Source of the DNA: Curtobacterium flaccumfaciens UCD-AKU
GTDB lineage: Bacteria; Actinomycetota; Actinomycetes; Actinomycetales; Microbacteriaceae
Length of the DNA: 38,539 nt
Direction: 5' to 3'
Assembly: GCF_000349565.1 (NCBI RefSeq)
Contig: NZ_KB714609.1
Span: 282,618-321,156 of the forward strand
Shown: one piece after another, positions 26,993 through 34,889 of the stretch
How the letters are laid out: each line of letters begins with the position of its first letter
Numbering within the stretch: position 1 is the stretch's first letter
Program-made: the position numbers and the translations under genes
Notes under the pieces: model-generated
Databases searched by the model: none
Told to the model about the DNA's origin: nothing
What the model saw: the letters and a program-made list of their open reading frames with translations, nothing else

Positions 26993-28281
26993 ACAACCTG
27001 AAACTGCTCTTCGGCAAGGGCAACTCGATCGGCCAGTACGGCATGATCATCGCCCTCATCGTGCTGCTCGCGTTCTTCGCGGTCACGACGAAGGGGCTCA
27101 TCCTCGAGCCGACCAACGTCATCAACCTGTTCCTGCAGTACTCCTACATCCTGATCCTGGCGCTCGGCATGGTCATGGTCATCATCGCGGGGCACATCGA
27201 CCTGTCGGTGGGTTCGGTCGCGGCCGTCGTCGGCATCGTCGTGGCGCAGTCGATGTCCGTGTGGAACTTCCCGGTGTGGGCCGCGATCATCCTGGGCCTG
27301 GCCTGCGGTGCCGCGATCGGCGCCTGGCAGGGCTTCTGGGTGGCGTTCGTGAAGGTCCCGGCCTTCATCGTGACGCTGGCCGGTCAGCTCATCTTCCGTG
27401 GCGTGAACCAGATCATCGGCAACTCGACGTCCGTCCCCGTGCCGAACGACTTCACCCCGATCGGCGCCGGCTTCCTCGGTGACTTCGGCCCCGACTTCGG
27501 CTACAGCAACGGCACCCTGCTCATCGGGCTCGTCACGATCCTCGCGCTCATCATCATCGAGGCCCGTGGCCGTGCCCGCCGCCGGAAGATGCAGGCCGAG
27601 GTCCCGCCGCTGTGGGTCTCGATCGTCCGCACCGGCATCCTGGTCGCCGTCACGCTCGTCGCCACGTACCTGTTCGGCGCCGGTCCGGTCGGCACCTCGG
27701 TCCCGATCGTCGCGATCATCCTCGGTGTCCTGACCATCGTCTACGGCTTCGTCACGAAGAACACGATCTTCGGTCGCCAGGTCTACGCCGTCGGTGGCAA
27801 CGCCAACGCCGCGATCCTGTCCGGCGTCTCGGCGAAGAAGGTCAACTTCTTCGTCATGATGAACATGTCGGTCCTCGCCGCGATCGCCGGCATGGTGTTC
27901 GTCGCCTACTCCGGCGCCTCGGGCCCCGCGGACGGCACCGGCTGGGAGCTCGACGCGATCGCCGCCGTGTTCGTCGGTGGCGCAGCGGTCGCCGGTGGTG
28001 TCGGCACGATCTCCGGCTCGATCATCGGTGGTCTCGTGATGGCGCTGCTGTCGAACGGCCTGCAGCTGATGGGCCTCGAGTCCAACCAGGTGCAGATCAT
28101 CCGCGGTCTCGTCCTGCTCGTCGCCGTCGCCTTCGACGTCTACTCGAAGTCGCAGGGTCGTCCGTCCCTCATCGGGGGCATGATGCGGCAGTTCCAGCGG
28201 AAGGACACCGAGGAGAACACGGTGGCCGCCCAGCAGCCGCGGTCGATCGACGGTCAGCCCGACAAGCCGACCCTCCCCTAG
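26989..28281 (+). CDS. mmsB: Multiple monosaccharide ABC transporter permease
   Basis: 430 aa, GguB/XylH-type CUT2 permease with about ten membrane segments. The family blocks [53 protein letters not shown] and [20 protein letters not shown] are present. The C-terminus is a hydrophilic tail of about 40 residues. Start overlaps the ATPase stop as ATGA. A short GC stem-loop (28299-28312) separates it from the binding-protein gene. Confidence 0.94.
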   Translation: MNNLKLLFGKGNSIGQYGMIIALIVLLAFFAVTTKGLILEPTNVINLFLQYSYILILALGMVMVIIAGHIDLSVGSVAAVVGIVVAQSMSVWNFPVWAAIILGLACGAAIGAWQGFWVAFVKVPAFIVTLAGQLIFRGVNQIIGNSTSVPVPNDFTPIGAGFLGDFGPDFGYSNGTLLIGLVTILALIIIEARGRARRRKMQAEVPPLWVSIVRTGILVAVTLVATYLFGAGPVGTSVPIVAIILGVLTIVYGFVTKNTIFGRQVYAVGGNANAAILSGVSAKKVNFFVMMNMSVLAAIAGMVFVAYSGASGPADGTGWELDAIAAVFVGGAAVAGGVGTISGSIIGGLVMALLSNGLQLMGLESNQVQIIRGLVLLVAVAFDVYSKSQGRPSLIGGMMRQFQRKDTEENTVAAQQPRSIDGQPDKPTLP

Positions 28282-28298
28282 TCCCAACTCCCCACACC

Positions 28299-28312
28299 GG
28301 GGCCTCGGCCCC
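28299..28312 (+). promoter_or_regulatory. Intercistronic stem-loop before the binding-protein gene
   Basis: GGGGCC-TC-GGCCCC in the 61-nt gap between permease and binding-protein genes. Such hairpins commonly stabilise or partially terminate mRNA to raise the amount of binding protein relative to membrane subunits; that role is inferred. Confidence 0.4.
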
Positions 28313-28342
28313 ACACCTCCTCAACGAAGAGAAAGCACTCAC

Positions 28343-29446
28343 ATGCGCAAGAAGATCGTCGCCGGCCTCAGCCTGGCGCTCATCGCGGGCCTCGCCCTCA
28401 GCGGCTGCTCGTCGCGCGGCTCGTCCGACGACGCCGGCAGCAGCAGCACCATCAAGAAGGGCGACCTCATCGGCGTCGCCCTGCCGGCCAAGACCTCGCA
28501 GAACTGGGTCCTCGCTGGTGCCGCGTTCAAGAAGTCGATCGAGGACGCCGGCTTCAAGGCCGACATCCAGTACGCCAACGCCGGCAACCCGGTGCCCGAC
28601 CAGCAGTCGCAGATCTCCGGCATGATCACCAAGGGCGCCAAGGCCGTCATCATCGGTGCCGCCGACGGTTCGCAGCTGACCGCGCAGGTCAAGTCCGCCA
28701 AGGACCGTGGCGCCGTCGTCATCGCCTGGGACCGCAACATCCTGAACACGAAGAACGTCGACTACTACGTGGCGTTCAACAACTTCAAGGTCGGCCAGCT
28801 CCAGGCCGAGGCGCTGCTCAAGGGCCTCGAGGAGAAGAAGGGCGACAAGCCGTACAACGTCGAGCTCTTCGCCGGTTCGCCGGACGACGCCAACGCCACC
28901 GTGTTCTTCAACGGTGCGATGGACGTCCTCCAGCCGAAGATCGACGACGGCACGATCAAGGTCGTCTCCGGTCAGACCACGTTCCAGAAGGTCGTCACGC
29001 AGGGCTGGCTCGCGCAGAAGGCCCAGTCGCGCATGACCGACCTGCTCGCGCAGTACTACACGGGTGACACCGAGCTCGACGGCGTCCTGTCGCCGAACGA
29101 CACCCTCGCCCGTGCGATCCTCACCGCGACCAAGGCCGCCGGCAAGGACAACCCCGTCGTGACCGGTCAGGACTCCGAGACCGCGTCGATCCCGCTCATC
29201 ATGCAGGGCACGCAGTACTCGACGATCTTCAAGGACACCACGAAGGAAGCCCAGGCTGCCGTCGACCTCGTCTCCACCCTGTCGAAGGGCGACAAGCCCG
29301 ACACCAAGATGGATAAGACGAACAACTACAACGGTGTGAAGACGGTCCCCGCGATCGAGCTCGCACCGGTCCTCGTCACCAAGGACAACGCCGTCGAGGC
29401 CTACAAGGGCAACGACACCCTCGAGGAGCTCGCCAAGAAGGGCTGA
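28343..29446 (+). CDS. chvE: Multiple monosaccharide-binding lipoprotein (ChvE-like)
   Basis: 367 aa, periplasmic-binding-protein type I receptor for the CUT2 transporter. The signal peptide ends in lipobox ALSGC with lipidated Cys22, followed by a Ser-rich linker. The mature domain starts at LIGVALPAKTSQNW, a family-typical strand with the ligand-binding loop. Later features are AVVIAWDRNI, ELFAGSPDDANA, GVLSPNDTLARAI and VTGQDSE. The start has a purine-rich AAGAGAAAG upstream. A very strong hairpin at 29462 ends the operon. Confidence 0.94.
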   Translation: MRKKIVAGLSLALIAGLALSGCSSRGSSDDAGSSSTIKKGDLIGVALPAKTSQNWVLAGAAFKKSIEDAGFKADIQYANAGNPVPDQQSQISGMITKGAKAVIIGAADGSQLTAQVKSAKDRGAVVIAWDRNILNTKNVDYYVAFNNFKVGQLQAEALLKGLEEKKGDKPYNVELFAGSPDDANATVFFNGAMDVLQPKIDDGTIKVVSGQTTFQKVVTQGWLAQKAQSRMTDLLAQYYTGDTELDGVLSPNDTLARAILTATKAAGKDNPVVTGQDSETASIPLIMQGTQYSTIFKDTTKEAQAAVDLVSTLSKGDKPDTKMDKTNNYNGVKTVPAIELAPVLVTKDNAVEAYKGNDTLEELAKKG

Positions 29447-29461
29447 TCTCCCCAGCACCAC

Positions 29462-29499
29462 GGACGGCCCCGTCTCGCCTCGGCGAGACGGGGCCGTCC
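29462..29499 (+). terminator. Strong terminator of the monosaccharide transporter operon
   Basis: An 18-bp perfect stem (29462-29479 with 29482-29499) with only TC between arms, built on GGCCCCGTCTCGCC. It starts 15 nt after the chvE-like stop codon. The U-tract is weak (CTGCTC). Confidence 0.8.
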
Positions 29500-29527
29500 T
29501 GCTCCGTCCGGGGGCCGACCACACGGC

Positions 29528-29570
29528 GGCCGGGAGGCGCGGCGCCGGTGGCGATCCGTGCCTCCAGTCC
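29528..29570. repeat. Family A palindromic element, imperfect copy
   Basis: GGCCGGGAGGC (29528-29538) opposes GCCTCCAGTCC (29560-29570), 9 of 11 positions paired. Its inner flanks (GCGCGGCG.., ..TCCGT) resemble those of the copy at 14376-14425. Confidence 0.6.
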
Positions 29571-29587
29571 GGTGGGTGGTCCGTGGA

Positions 29588-29680
29588 CGCGAGACGCCGG
29601 CGTCTCGGGAAGACGCCGCGGAATCCGGCGGCGTCTCACGGCACATGACGGCGTCAGCGCAAGACGCCGGCGTCTCGCGC
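29588..29680. repeat. Family B cluster: three CCGG-related palindromes
   Basis: CGAGACGCCGGCGTCTCG (29590-29607) is a perfect 18-bp palindrome. AGACGCCG/CGGCGTCT (29611-29618, 29629-29636) is an inverted repeat with a 10-nt spacer. AGACGCCGGCGTCT (29662-29675) lies within a 24-bp imperfect palindrome (29657-29680). The outer two also pair with each other over about 18 bp, the same nested design as 8207-8278. The gap 29447-29691 contains only this, the preceding family A copy and the terminator; no gene. Confidence 0.7.
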
Positions 29681-29691
29681 TGCACCTGCCG

Positions 29692-30039
29692 TCAGGGCTG
29701 GGCGGCGCGCAGCCGCCTCGCGGCGTCGGCGAGGTGCGGGACATCCGTCCGCGCGGTGCCGACCACCAGTGCACGGGTGGTGTCGAAGTACCGGCGTGTG
29801 AGCCGTTCCCCCAGGTCGGACACCCGCGACCAGGGGATGCCGGGCTCGCTCGCGGTGACCGGGGCGGGGAGCATCCGCACCGCCTCGCCGATCTCGACCA
29901 GGCGCATCCGCACGGCGTCGTGCACCAGGTCCTCGGGCAGCCGCTCGTCGTCCACGTAGCGCCGGATCGCCTCGCAGGCCCGGATGACGTCGTCGATGCG
30001 GTCGCCGACGGCCCGGCGGACCGCCGGGTGCGGGGTCAC
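29692..30039 (-). CDS. hepT: HepT-like HEPN protein with altered active-site motif
   Basis: 115 aa, DUF86/HepT family, the toxin half of HEPN-MNT systems. Family features: an N-terminal helix RIDDVIRACEAIRRYV, VRMRLVEIGEAVRML, and IPWSRVSDLGERLTRRYFDTT. In active HepT toxins this last region carries R-x4-H-x-Y, with Arg and His for RNA cleavage and Tyr as the AMPylation site. Here the positions read Gly77, Arg82 and Tyr84, so the Arg and His are gone (codons GGG and CGC, each one substitution from CGG and CAC) while Tyr stays. GTG 30039 overlaps the antitoxin stop as GTGA. It may be a detoxified or repurposed partner (inference). Confidence 0.8.
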   Translation of the reverse strand: MTPHPAVRRAVGDRIDDVIRACEAIRRYVDDERLPEDLVHDAVRMRLVEIGEAVRMLPAPVTASEPGIPWSRVSDLGERLTRRYFDTTRALVVGTARTDVPHLADAARRLRAAQP

Positions 30040-30551
30040 AACGGCACCGCGGTCCGGACGACCTCGGGAGCCATGCCCGCTGCGTCGACGACGTCGACGC
30101 GGACCCCGAGGAGCCGCTCGGCGGCGTCCTGGATGCGCATGAGCGCGAAGATGCCGAGCCCCGGGTCGAGGTCGATCATCAGGTCGACGTCGCTGCCCGG
30201 GCCGTCCTCGCCCCGGGCGACGCTGCCGAAGAGCCGCGGCCGGTGACCGCCGAACTGTTCGACGATCGCGATGAGGTCCTGCCGCGCGGCGGTGACTCGC
30301 TCGCGCAGGGGCGGTGGTTCCTCGACGGGCTGCAGGTCGATGCTCGTCGTGAAGCCCGCGGCGCGGAGCATCCGCTGCAGCGCCGCGAGCGACGGTTCGC
30401 GCCGACCGTTCTCGTACGTGCTGATGACGCTCTGTGTGACGCCGGCACGTCGGGCGAGCTGGACCTGGGTCAGTTCGGCCCGCTCGCGGGCGTCGCGGAT
30501 GAGCACGGCGGCGGACAGCGGCGTCGCAGGCCGAGGAGGTTCAGCGGACAT
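30036..30551 (-). CDS. mntA: HTH-MNT fusion antitoxin (MntA-like nucleotidyltransferase)
   Basis: 171 aa. Residues about 15-68 form an XRE-type helix-turn-helix (LTQVQLARRAGVTQSVISTY and NGRREPSLAALQRML). After a Pro-rich linker, residues about 82-171 form a minimal nucleotidyltransferase with an intact GSx10DxD motif (Gly109, Ser110, Asp121, Asp123 in LFGSVARGEDGPGSDVDLMI). MntA enzymes AMPylate the HepT Tyr to neutralise the toxin; the fused HTH implies autorepression as well. ATG 30551 is chosen because the HTH starts shortly after and the operator overlaps it. No ribosome-binding site is seen, so the mRNA may be leaderless. Confidence 0.85.
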   Translation of the reverse strand: MSAEPPRPATPLSAAVLIRDARERAELTQVQLARRAGVTQSVISTYENGRREPSLAALQRMLRAAGFTTSIDLQPVEEPPPLRERVTAARQDLIAIVEQFGGHRPRLFGSVARGEDGPGSDVDLMIDLDPGLGIFALMRIQDAAERLLGVRVDVVDAAGMAPEVVRTAVPL

Positions 30552-30572
30552 GCTGCAACGATACACAGCATG
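30549..30572. promoter_or_regulatory. Putative autoregulatory operator overlapping the antitoxin start codon
   Basis: CATGCTG (30549-30555), 10-nt spacer, CAGCATG (30566-30572), perfect arms. The first arm includes the ATG. On the minus strand TATCGT (30563-30558) sits within the spacer and ends 6 nt before ATG, fitting a -10 for a leaderless mRNA, so binding would block the promoter. Confidence 0.6.
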
Positions 30573-30643
30573 CGACATTTCGTCCGCCGGTCTGATCGAC
30601 GGGGGCGCGAGGGACGGTACGGACCCGCGCGGACCAGCGGGGG

Positions 30644-31231
30644 TCAGCGGGGGTCGGAGACGTCCGCGCGGTGGAAGTTCTGCGACGAGCGGGACGCGGT
30701 CGGGCCGCGCTGGCCCTGGTAGCGGGACTGGTACTCGGCCGAGCCGTAGGGCTTCTCGGCCGGGCTCGACAGCTGGAAGAAGCAGAGCTGGCCGATCTTC
30801 ATCCCCGGCCACAGCTTGATCGGCAGCGTCGCCACGTTCGACAGCTCGAGCGTCACGTGCCCCGAGAACCCGGGGTCGATGAAGCCCGCGGTCGAGTGGG
30901 TCAGGAGTCCGAGCCGGCCGAGCGAGCTCTTGCCCTCGAGCCGCGCGGCGATGTCGTCGGGCAGCGTGACGACCTCGAACGTGGAACCGAGGACGAACTC
31001 GCCGGGGTGCAGCACGAACGCCTCATGCGGGTCGGTCTCGACCAGGCGGGTCAGGTCGGGCTGGTCCACGGCGGGGTCGATGTGCGGGTACTTGTGGTTG
31101 TCGAACAACCGGAAGAACTTGTCGAGCCGGACGTCGATGCTCGACGGCTGCACGAGCGAGGCGTCGTACGGGTCGAGGCCGATCCGGCCTTCGGCGAGCT
31201 GGGCGGTGATGTCGCGGTCGGAGAGCAGCAC
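30644..31231 (-). CDS. dcd: dCTP deaminase (probably bifunctional, dUMP-forming)
   Basis: 195 aa. Deaminates dCTP on the route to dTMP. The start [62 protein letters not shown] and [15 protein letters not shown] are all standard Dcd blocks. The C-terminal [14 protein letters not shown] is the nucleotide-closing tail. The length and tail fit the actinobacterial form that also hydrolyses dUTP to dUMP (as in M. tuberculosis), which is likely but not proven. Monocistronic-looking, divergent from the GNAT gene with an 83-nt gap. It lies upstream of the toxin-antitoxin pair on the same strand. Confidence 0.95.
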   Translation of the reverse strand: MLLSDRDITAQLAEGRIGLDPYDASLVQPSSIDVRLDKFFRLFDNHKYPHIDPAVDQPDLTRLVETDPHEAFVLHPGEFVLGSTFEVVTLPDDIAARLEGKSSLGRLGLLTHSTAGFIDPGFSGHVTLELSNVATLPIKLWPGMKIGQLCFFQLSSPAEKPYGSAEYQSRYQGQRGPTASRSSQNFHRADVSDPR

Positions 31232-31314
31232 GGACGAATCCTAGCGGCAGCGCACGTCCCGCCGGTATGCTGCCAGGCTGCCCACCACCCGGGCGGGCGG
31301 CGTTCGGAGCAGTG

Positions 31315-32406
31315 ATGACCACGTACACCGTCGACGAGATCACGGTCCCCGCCTCGATGGACGACGACCCGGCGGTCGTCTCGGTGTTCCGCGAGTGGGT
31401 CGACGTGCAGAACCGGGCCGAGGTCACGACCACGCACCTGCCCGAGCTGCTCTGGACCCCCGAGGAACAGCTGCCCTACCTGATCGACCCGGATGCCCCC
31501 AGCCGACTGTTCCTGGTCCGCGACCACGAGGGGACCGCGGTCGGAGCCGGTTCGTACGACTCGAAGGCGACTGCGGACGCCCCGAACTGCTGGATCGCGG
31601 TCAGCGTCGCACCCGAGCACCGAGGTCGCGGCGTGGGCACGCTCCTGGCCGAGCACCTGGAGGACGTCGCCCGGGGTCAGGGACGCACGCAGTGGAAGGC
31701 CTACGCAGTCTCACGGCAGGTCGGCCCGGCATCCGGCCCCGGGTACCGTCAGGCGCCCACCGGGTTCGGGGCCGTGCCGGAGGACGAGGCAGCGGTCCGG
31801 TTCCTGACCCGTCGAGGCTGGCGGCTCGGACAGGTCGACCGGATCAGCCGTCTCGCGCTCCCGGCCGCCGAAGCCGCGGTGGCCGACGTCCGTGCGGCTG
31901 CGGACGCCGCCTCGGGTCACCACTACCGCGTGCACACCTGGACAGGACCGACACCCGATCGGTGGCAGTCGGACCTCGCACTCCTGCTGACCCGGATGAG
32001 CACCGACGCCCCGTCGGGCGACATGACCGAGCCCGAGGACGCCTGGACCCTCGAGCGGCTCCGGACGCACGAGCAGCACCTCGAGGAGGGACCCCGGACG
32101 ATGCGCACCGTCGTGGTCGAGGACACGTCGACCGGGTCACTCGTCGGGTTCACCCAGCTCGCCGTACCCGGTCCCCGCACCCAGCCGGTGATGCAGGGCG
32201 ACACCCTGGTGGTCCGGGAACACCGCGGGCACCGGCTCGGCTGGCTCCTGAAGGCGGTCGGGATCGAGACGGTCCAGCAGGAACATCCTGGGCACCCTTC
32301 GATCATCACGTTCAACGCGGAGGAGAACCGCCACATGCTCGACGTGAACGAGGCCGTGGGGTTCGTCGGCGTCGGTTGCGCGGGCGTCTGGGAACGGCGG
32401 GTCTGA
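31315..32406 (+). CDS. GNAT family protein with two acetyltransferase domains
   Basis: 363 aa. The first domain carries the acetyl-CoA pyrophosphate loop VAPEHRGRGVGTLLAEHLED (R/Q-x2-G-x-G/A) near residues 97-116. The second, C-terminal domain has VREHRGHRLGWLLKAVGIE and a family-like ending ITFNAEENRHMLDVNEAVGF. The HRGHRLG loop plus NAxENxxMLxVNxxxGF pattern matches tandem GNAT proteins of actinobacteria related to mycothiol synthase-like and amino-sugar acetyltransferases. Substrate unknown. ATG 31315 is preceded by GGAGC. Confidence 0.88.
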   Translation: MTTYTVDEITVPASMDDDPAVVSVFREWVDVQNRAEVTTTHLPELLWTPEEQLPYLIDPDAPSRLFLVRDHEGTAVGAGSYDSKATADAPNCWIAVSVAPEHRGRGVGTLLAEHLEDVARGQGRTQWKAYAVSRQVGPASGPGYRQAPTGFGAVPEDEAAVRFLTRRGWRLGQVDRISRLALPAAEAAVADVRAAADAASGHHYRVHTWTGPTPDRWQSDLALLLTRMSTDAPSGDMTEPEDAWTLERLRTHEQHLEEGPRTMRTVVVEDTSTGSLVGFTQLAVPGPRTQPVMQGDTLVVREHRGHRLGWLLKAVGIETVQQEHPGHPSIITFNAEENRHMLDVNEAVGFVGVGCAGVWERRV

Positions 32407-32458
32407 GCGCGCATCCGAGGGGCCGGTTGCCAGCCGACACGCCTACCATTGGACGGTC

Positions 32459-34504
32459 ATGACCGTCACGTCACCCGAAACCCAGCCCACCGGGTCAGCA
32501 CCGGACGCCGCCCCTGCCACCGGGCGCTCGTCCACCGTCGCGACGGTCCTGGTCATCGCGATCCCCCTGGCCGTCGCGTGCTCGCTCCTCGGGCTGACGA
32601 TCACCGGCGCCTTCAGCACGAGTCAGCAGCTGGTGTCCGCCGGCGAGCTCGTCGAGTACGGCCTGCCGATCGCCCGCGTCGTGCACGACACGATGGCGGC
32701 GCTCACGATCGGGCTCCTCATCGTCGCCGCCTTCGCGCTTCCCGCGCAGAAGAAGGACCACGGCGCGCTGTCCAGCGTGCAGCACCGGGCCACCCGGTGG
32801 GCCGCAGCGACCGGCGCCGTCTGGTTCCTCGCCGCAGCGGTGAGCATCGTCCTCACCGGCGCGAACACGCTGGGCGTCCCGCTCACCAGCCCGGTGTTCG
32901 CGCGCAACTTCATGCTCTTCGCGTTCCAGGTCGAGATCGGTCAGGCCCTCGTCGTGTCCGCGGCCGCGATCCTCATCGCCACGGTGGTGGCCGCCGTCGC
33001 CACCCGGGTGACGACCCTGGCGTTCGCCACCGTCATCGGCCTGTTCGCCCTGCTCCCCCTGGCGCTGTCCGGCCACGCGGCCGGGTCGCTCGAGCACGCG
33101 AACGCGGTGAACTCGCTCGCGATCCACCTGGTCGGGGTGTGCGTGTGGGCCGGTGGCCTGGTCGCCGTGGTCCTGCTCCGCACGCGCACCAAGGGTGCGA
33201 CGGGCCGGGTCATCGCCCGGTACTCGACGCTCGCCGGCTGGTCCTTCGGGGCCGTGGCGTTCTCCGGCATCGTGAACGCGTCGCTCCGGCTGACCGGTCC
33301 GCTCGACCTGCTCACGACGACCTACGGCTGGCTCATCACGGTCAAGGCGGTCATCCTCGTCCTGCTCGGCGTCGCCGGTGTCGTCCAGCGCCGGAAGCTC
33401 GTGCCCGGACTCCTCCGTGCGCCGCTCGACCGTCGCCTGTTCACCCGGTTCGCCCTGGCCGAGATCGTGTTCATGGCCGTGGCCATCGGCGTCTCGGTCG
33501 CCGTGTCCCGGTCGCAGCCGCCGATCCCGCAGACCCCGGCGACGGGCGAGGACACCCGCTCTGGTCTGATCGGCTTCCCGTTCCCGCCGGCGCAGACCGC
33601 GCAGACCTACCTGACGCAGTGGCACATCGACTGGGTGTGGCTCGGCCTGGCCGTCGTCGGAGCCGTCTGGTACCTGCTGGCGGTGCGCAAGCTCCGGAAG
33701 CGCGGTGACTCCTGGCCCGTCGGCCGCACCATCGCCTGGCTGATCGGCTGCGCCCTGTTCATCTGGACCACGTCGGCCGGCCCCGCGGTCTACGGCATGA
33801 TCCACTTCTCGTCGCACATGCTCCAGCACATGCTGCTGATGATGTTCGTGCCGCTGCCGCTCGTGCTCGGCGGCCCGGTGCTGCTCGCGCTCCGCACGCT
33901 GCCGGTCCGCAACGACGGCTCCCGCGGCGCCCGCGAGTGGCTCATGCTCTTCGTGCACTCCCGCTGGATGCAGTTCCTCGGCAAGCCCGCCGTCGCCGGG
34001 ATCATCTTCGCCGGGTCCCTCGTGGTGTTCTACTTCACCCCGGCGTACCAGGCCGCGATGCAGTCGCACGAGTGGCACGTCGCGATGATCGTCCACTTCG
34101 TCCTGAGCGGGTACCTGTTCTTCTGGGTGTTCGTCGGTGTCGACCCGGGCCCGAAGCGTCCGCCGTACCCGATGCTCATCATCACGCTCCTGGCCACCCT
34201 GGCGTTCCACGCGTTCTTCGGTGTCGCGGTCATGACGTCGCAGTCGGTGTTCGCGATCGACTGGTTCCACGCGCTCGGACAGACCAACGACGCCGCACTG
34301 CTCGACGACCAGCACACCGGCGGCGGCATCGCCTGGGGTGCGTCGGAGCTCCCGATGGTGTTCGTGGCCCTGCTCGTCGTCCGCAACTGGATGCGCTCGG
34401 ACAAGCGCGACGCGAAGCGCCTCGACCGCAAGGCCGAGCGCGACGGCGACGCCGACCTCAAGGCCTACAACGAGCGCCTGGCGGCGATGAGCAAGCGGGA
34501 CTGA
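32459..34504 (+). CDS. Fused copper transport CopD / cytochrome c oxidase assembly (CtaG-type) membrane protein
   Basis: 681 aa with about 14 membrane segments. The N-terminal half (to about residue 355) is CopD-like: membrane helices with ALSGHAAGSLEHANAVNSLA and HLVGVCVWAGGL, the His/Trp-rich copper-associated stretch. The C-terminal half is caa3/CtaG-like: TQWHIDWVWLGLAVVGAVWY, HFSSHMLQHMLLMMFVPLPL, FYFTPAYQAAMQSHEWHVAM and a final ASELPMVFVALLVV helix with several His residues that may bind Cu. Expected role: delivering copper to the CuB/CuA site of cytochrome oxidase or handling copper stress. The tail is charged and cytoplasmic. This fusion is a known actinobacterial arrangement. Confidence 0.92.
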   Translation: MTVTSPETQPTGSAPDAAPATGRSSTVATVLVIAIPLAVACSLLGLTITGAFSTSQQLVSAGELVEYGLPIARVVHDTMAALTIGLLIVAAFALPAQKKDHGALSSVQHRATRWAAATGAVWFLAAAVSIVLTGANTLGVPLTSPVFARNFMLFAFQVEIGQALVVSAAAILIATVVAAVATRVTTLAFATVIGLFALLPLALSGHAAGSLEHANAVNSLAIHLVGVCVWAGGLVAVVLLRTRTKGATGRVIARYSTLAGWSFGAVAFSGIVNASLRLTGPLDLLTTTYGWLITVKAVILVLLGVAGVVQRRKLVPGLLRAPLDRRLFTRFALAEIVFMAVAIGVSVAVSRSQPPIPQTPATGEDTRSGLIGFPFPPAQTAQTYLTQWHIDWVWLGLAVVGAVWYLLAVRKLRKRGDSWPVGRTIAWLIGCALFIWTTSAGPAVYGMIHFSSHMLQHMLLMMFVPLPLVLGGPVLLALRTLPVRNDGSRGAREWLMLFVHSRWMQFLGKPAVAGIIFAGSLVVFYFTPAYQAAMQSHEWHVAMIVHFVLSGYLFFWVFVGVDPGPKRPPYPMLIITLLATLAFHAFFGVAVMTSQSVFAIDWFHALGQTNDAALLDDQHTGGGIAWGASELPMVFVALLVVRNWMRSDKRDAKRLDRKAERDGDADLKAYNERLAAMSKRD

Positions 34505-34541
34505 CCCGCCGTACCGATCGCCCGGGGGTGCCCGCGGGTGT

Positions 34542-34889
34542 TCAGTCGCCGTGGACGATGCAGACCGCGTCGAGGTCCATGGCGGCCTCGAGCGCGGCCG
34601 AGATCCCCGATTCCCCGTCGGGGCCGGCTGGGGTGACCGTGTCGACCCACCACAGCGGCGTCGCCAGGGTCGGGGCGTCCGGCAGGATCCGCTCCACCTC
34701 GTCGAAGGAGTCCACGCGCCGCACGCTCAGCACGGTGATCACCGGGTGGGTGGCGTCCCGGCAGACCTGGACCATCGGGCCGTCGTCGAGTGCGCGGACG
34801 CCCCAGGTCTCGTCGTGCAGCAGGAGCGCCTCGGCGACCTCGCGCGGCTCGACCGGCTGCCGGCACAGGATCGTGACGTCACGCGGCAC
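34542..34889 (-). CDS. Conserved-looking hypothetical protein paired with DUF6177
   Basis: 115 aa, family not recognised. No membrane segment. It is rich in Val, Asp and Thr, with a possible alpha/beta fold (DVTILCRQPVEPREVAEAL, PVITVLSVRRVDSFDEVERI, SAALEAAMDLDAVCIVHGD). The GTG start at 34889 is chosen since its stop-proximal neighbour ends at 34879, giving an 11-nt overlap; the longer frame to 34967 reads through the upstream gene. Probably translated together with the DUF6177 gene and may form a complex with it (inference). Confidence 0.6.
   Translation of the reverse strand: MPRDVTILCRQPVEPREVAEALLLHDETWGVRALDDGPMVQVCRDATHPVITVLSVRRVDSFDEVERILPDAPTLATPLWWVDTVTPAGPDGESGISAALEAAMDLDAVCIVHGD

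Noticed and set aside
14376..29680. CRISPR array
   Set aside because: The palindromic elements are dispersed, unevenly spaced and lack regular spacers; no cas genes are present.
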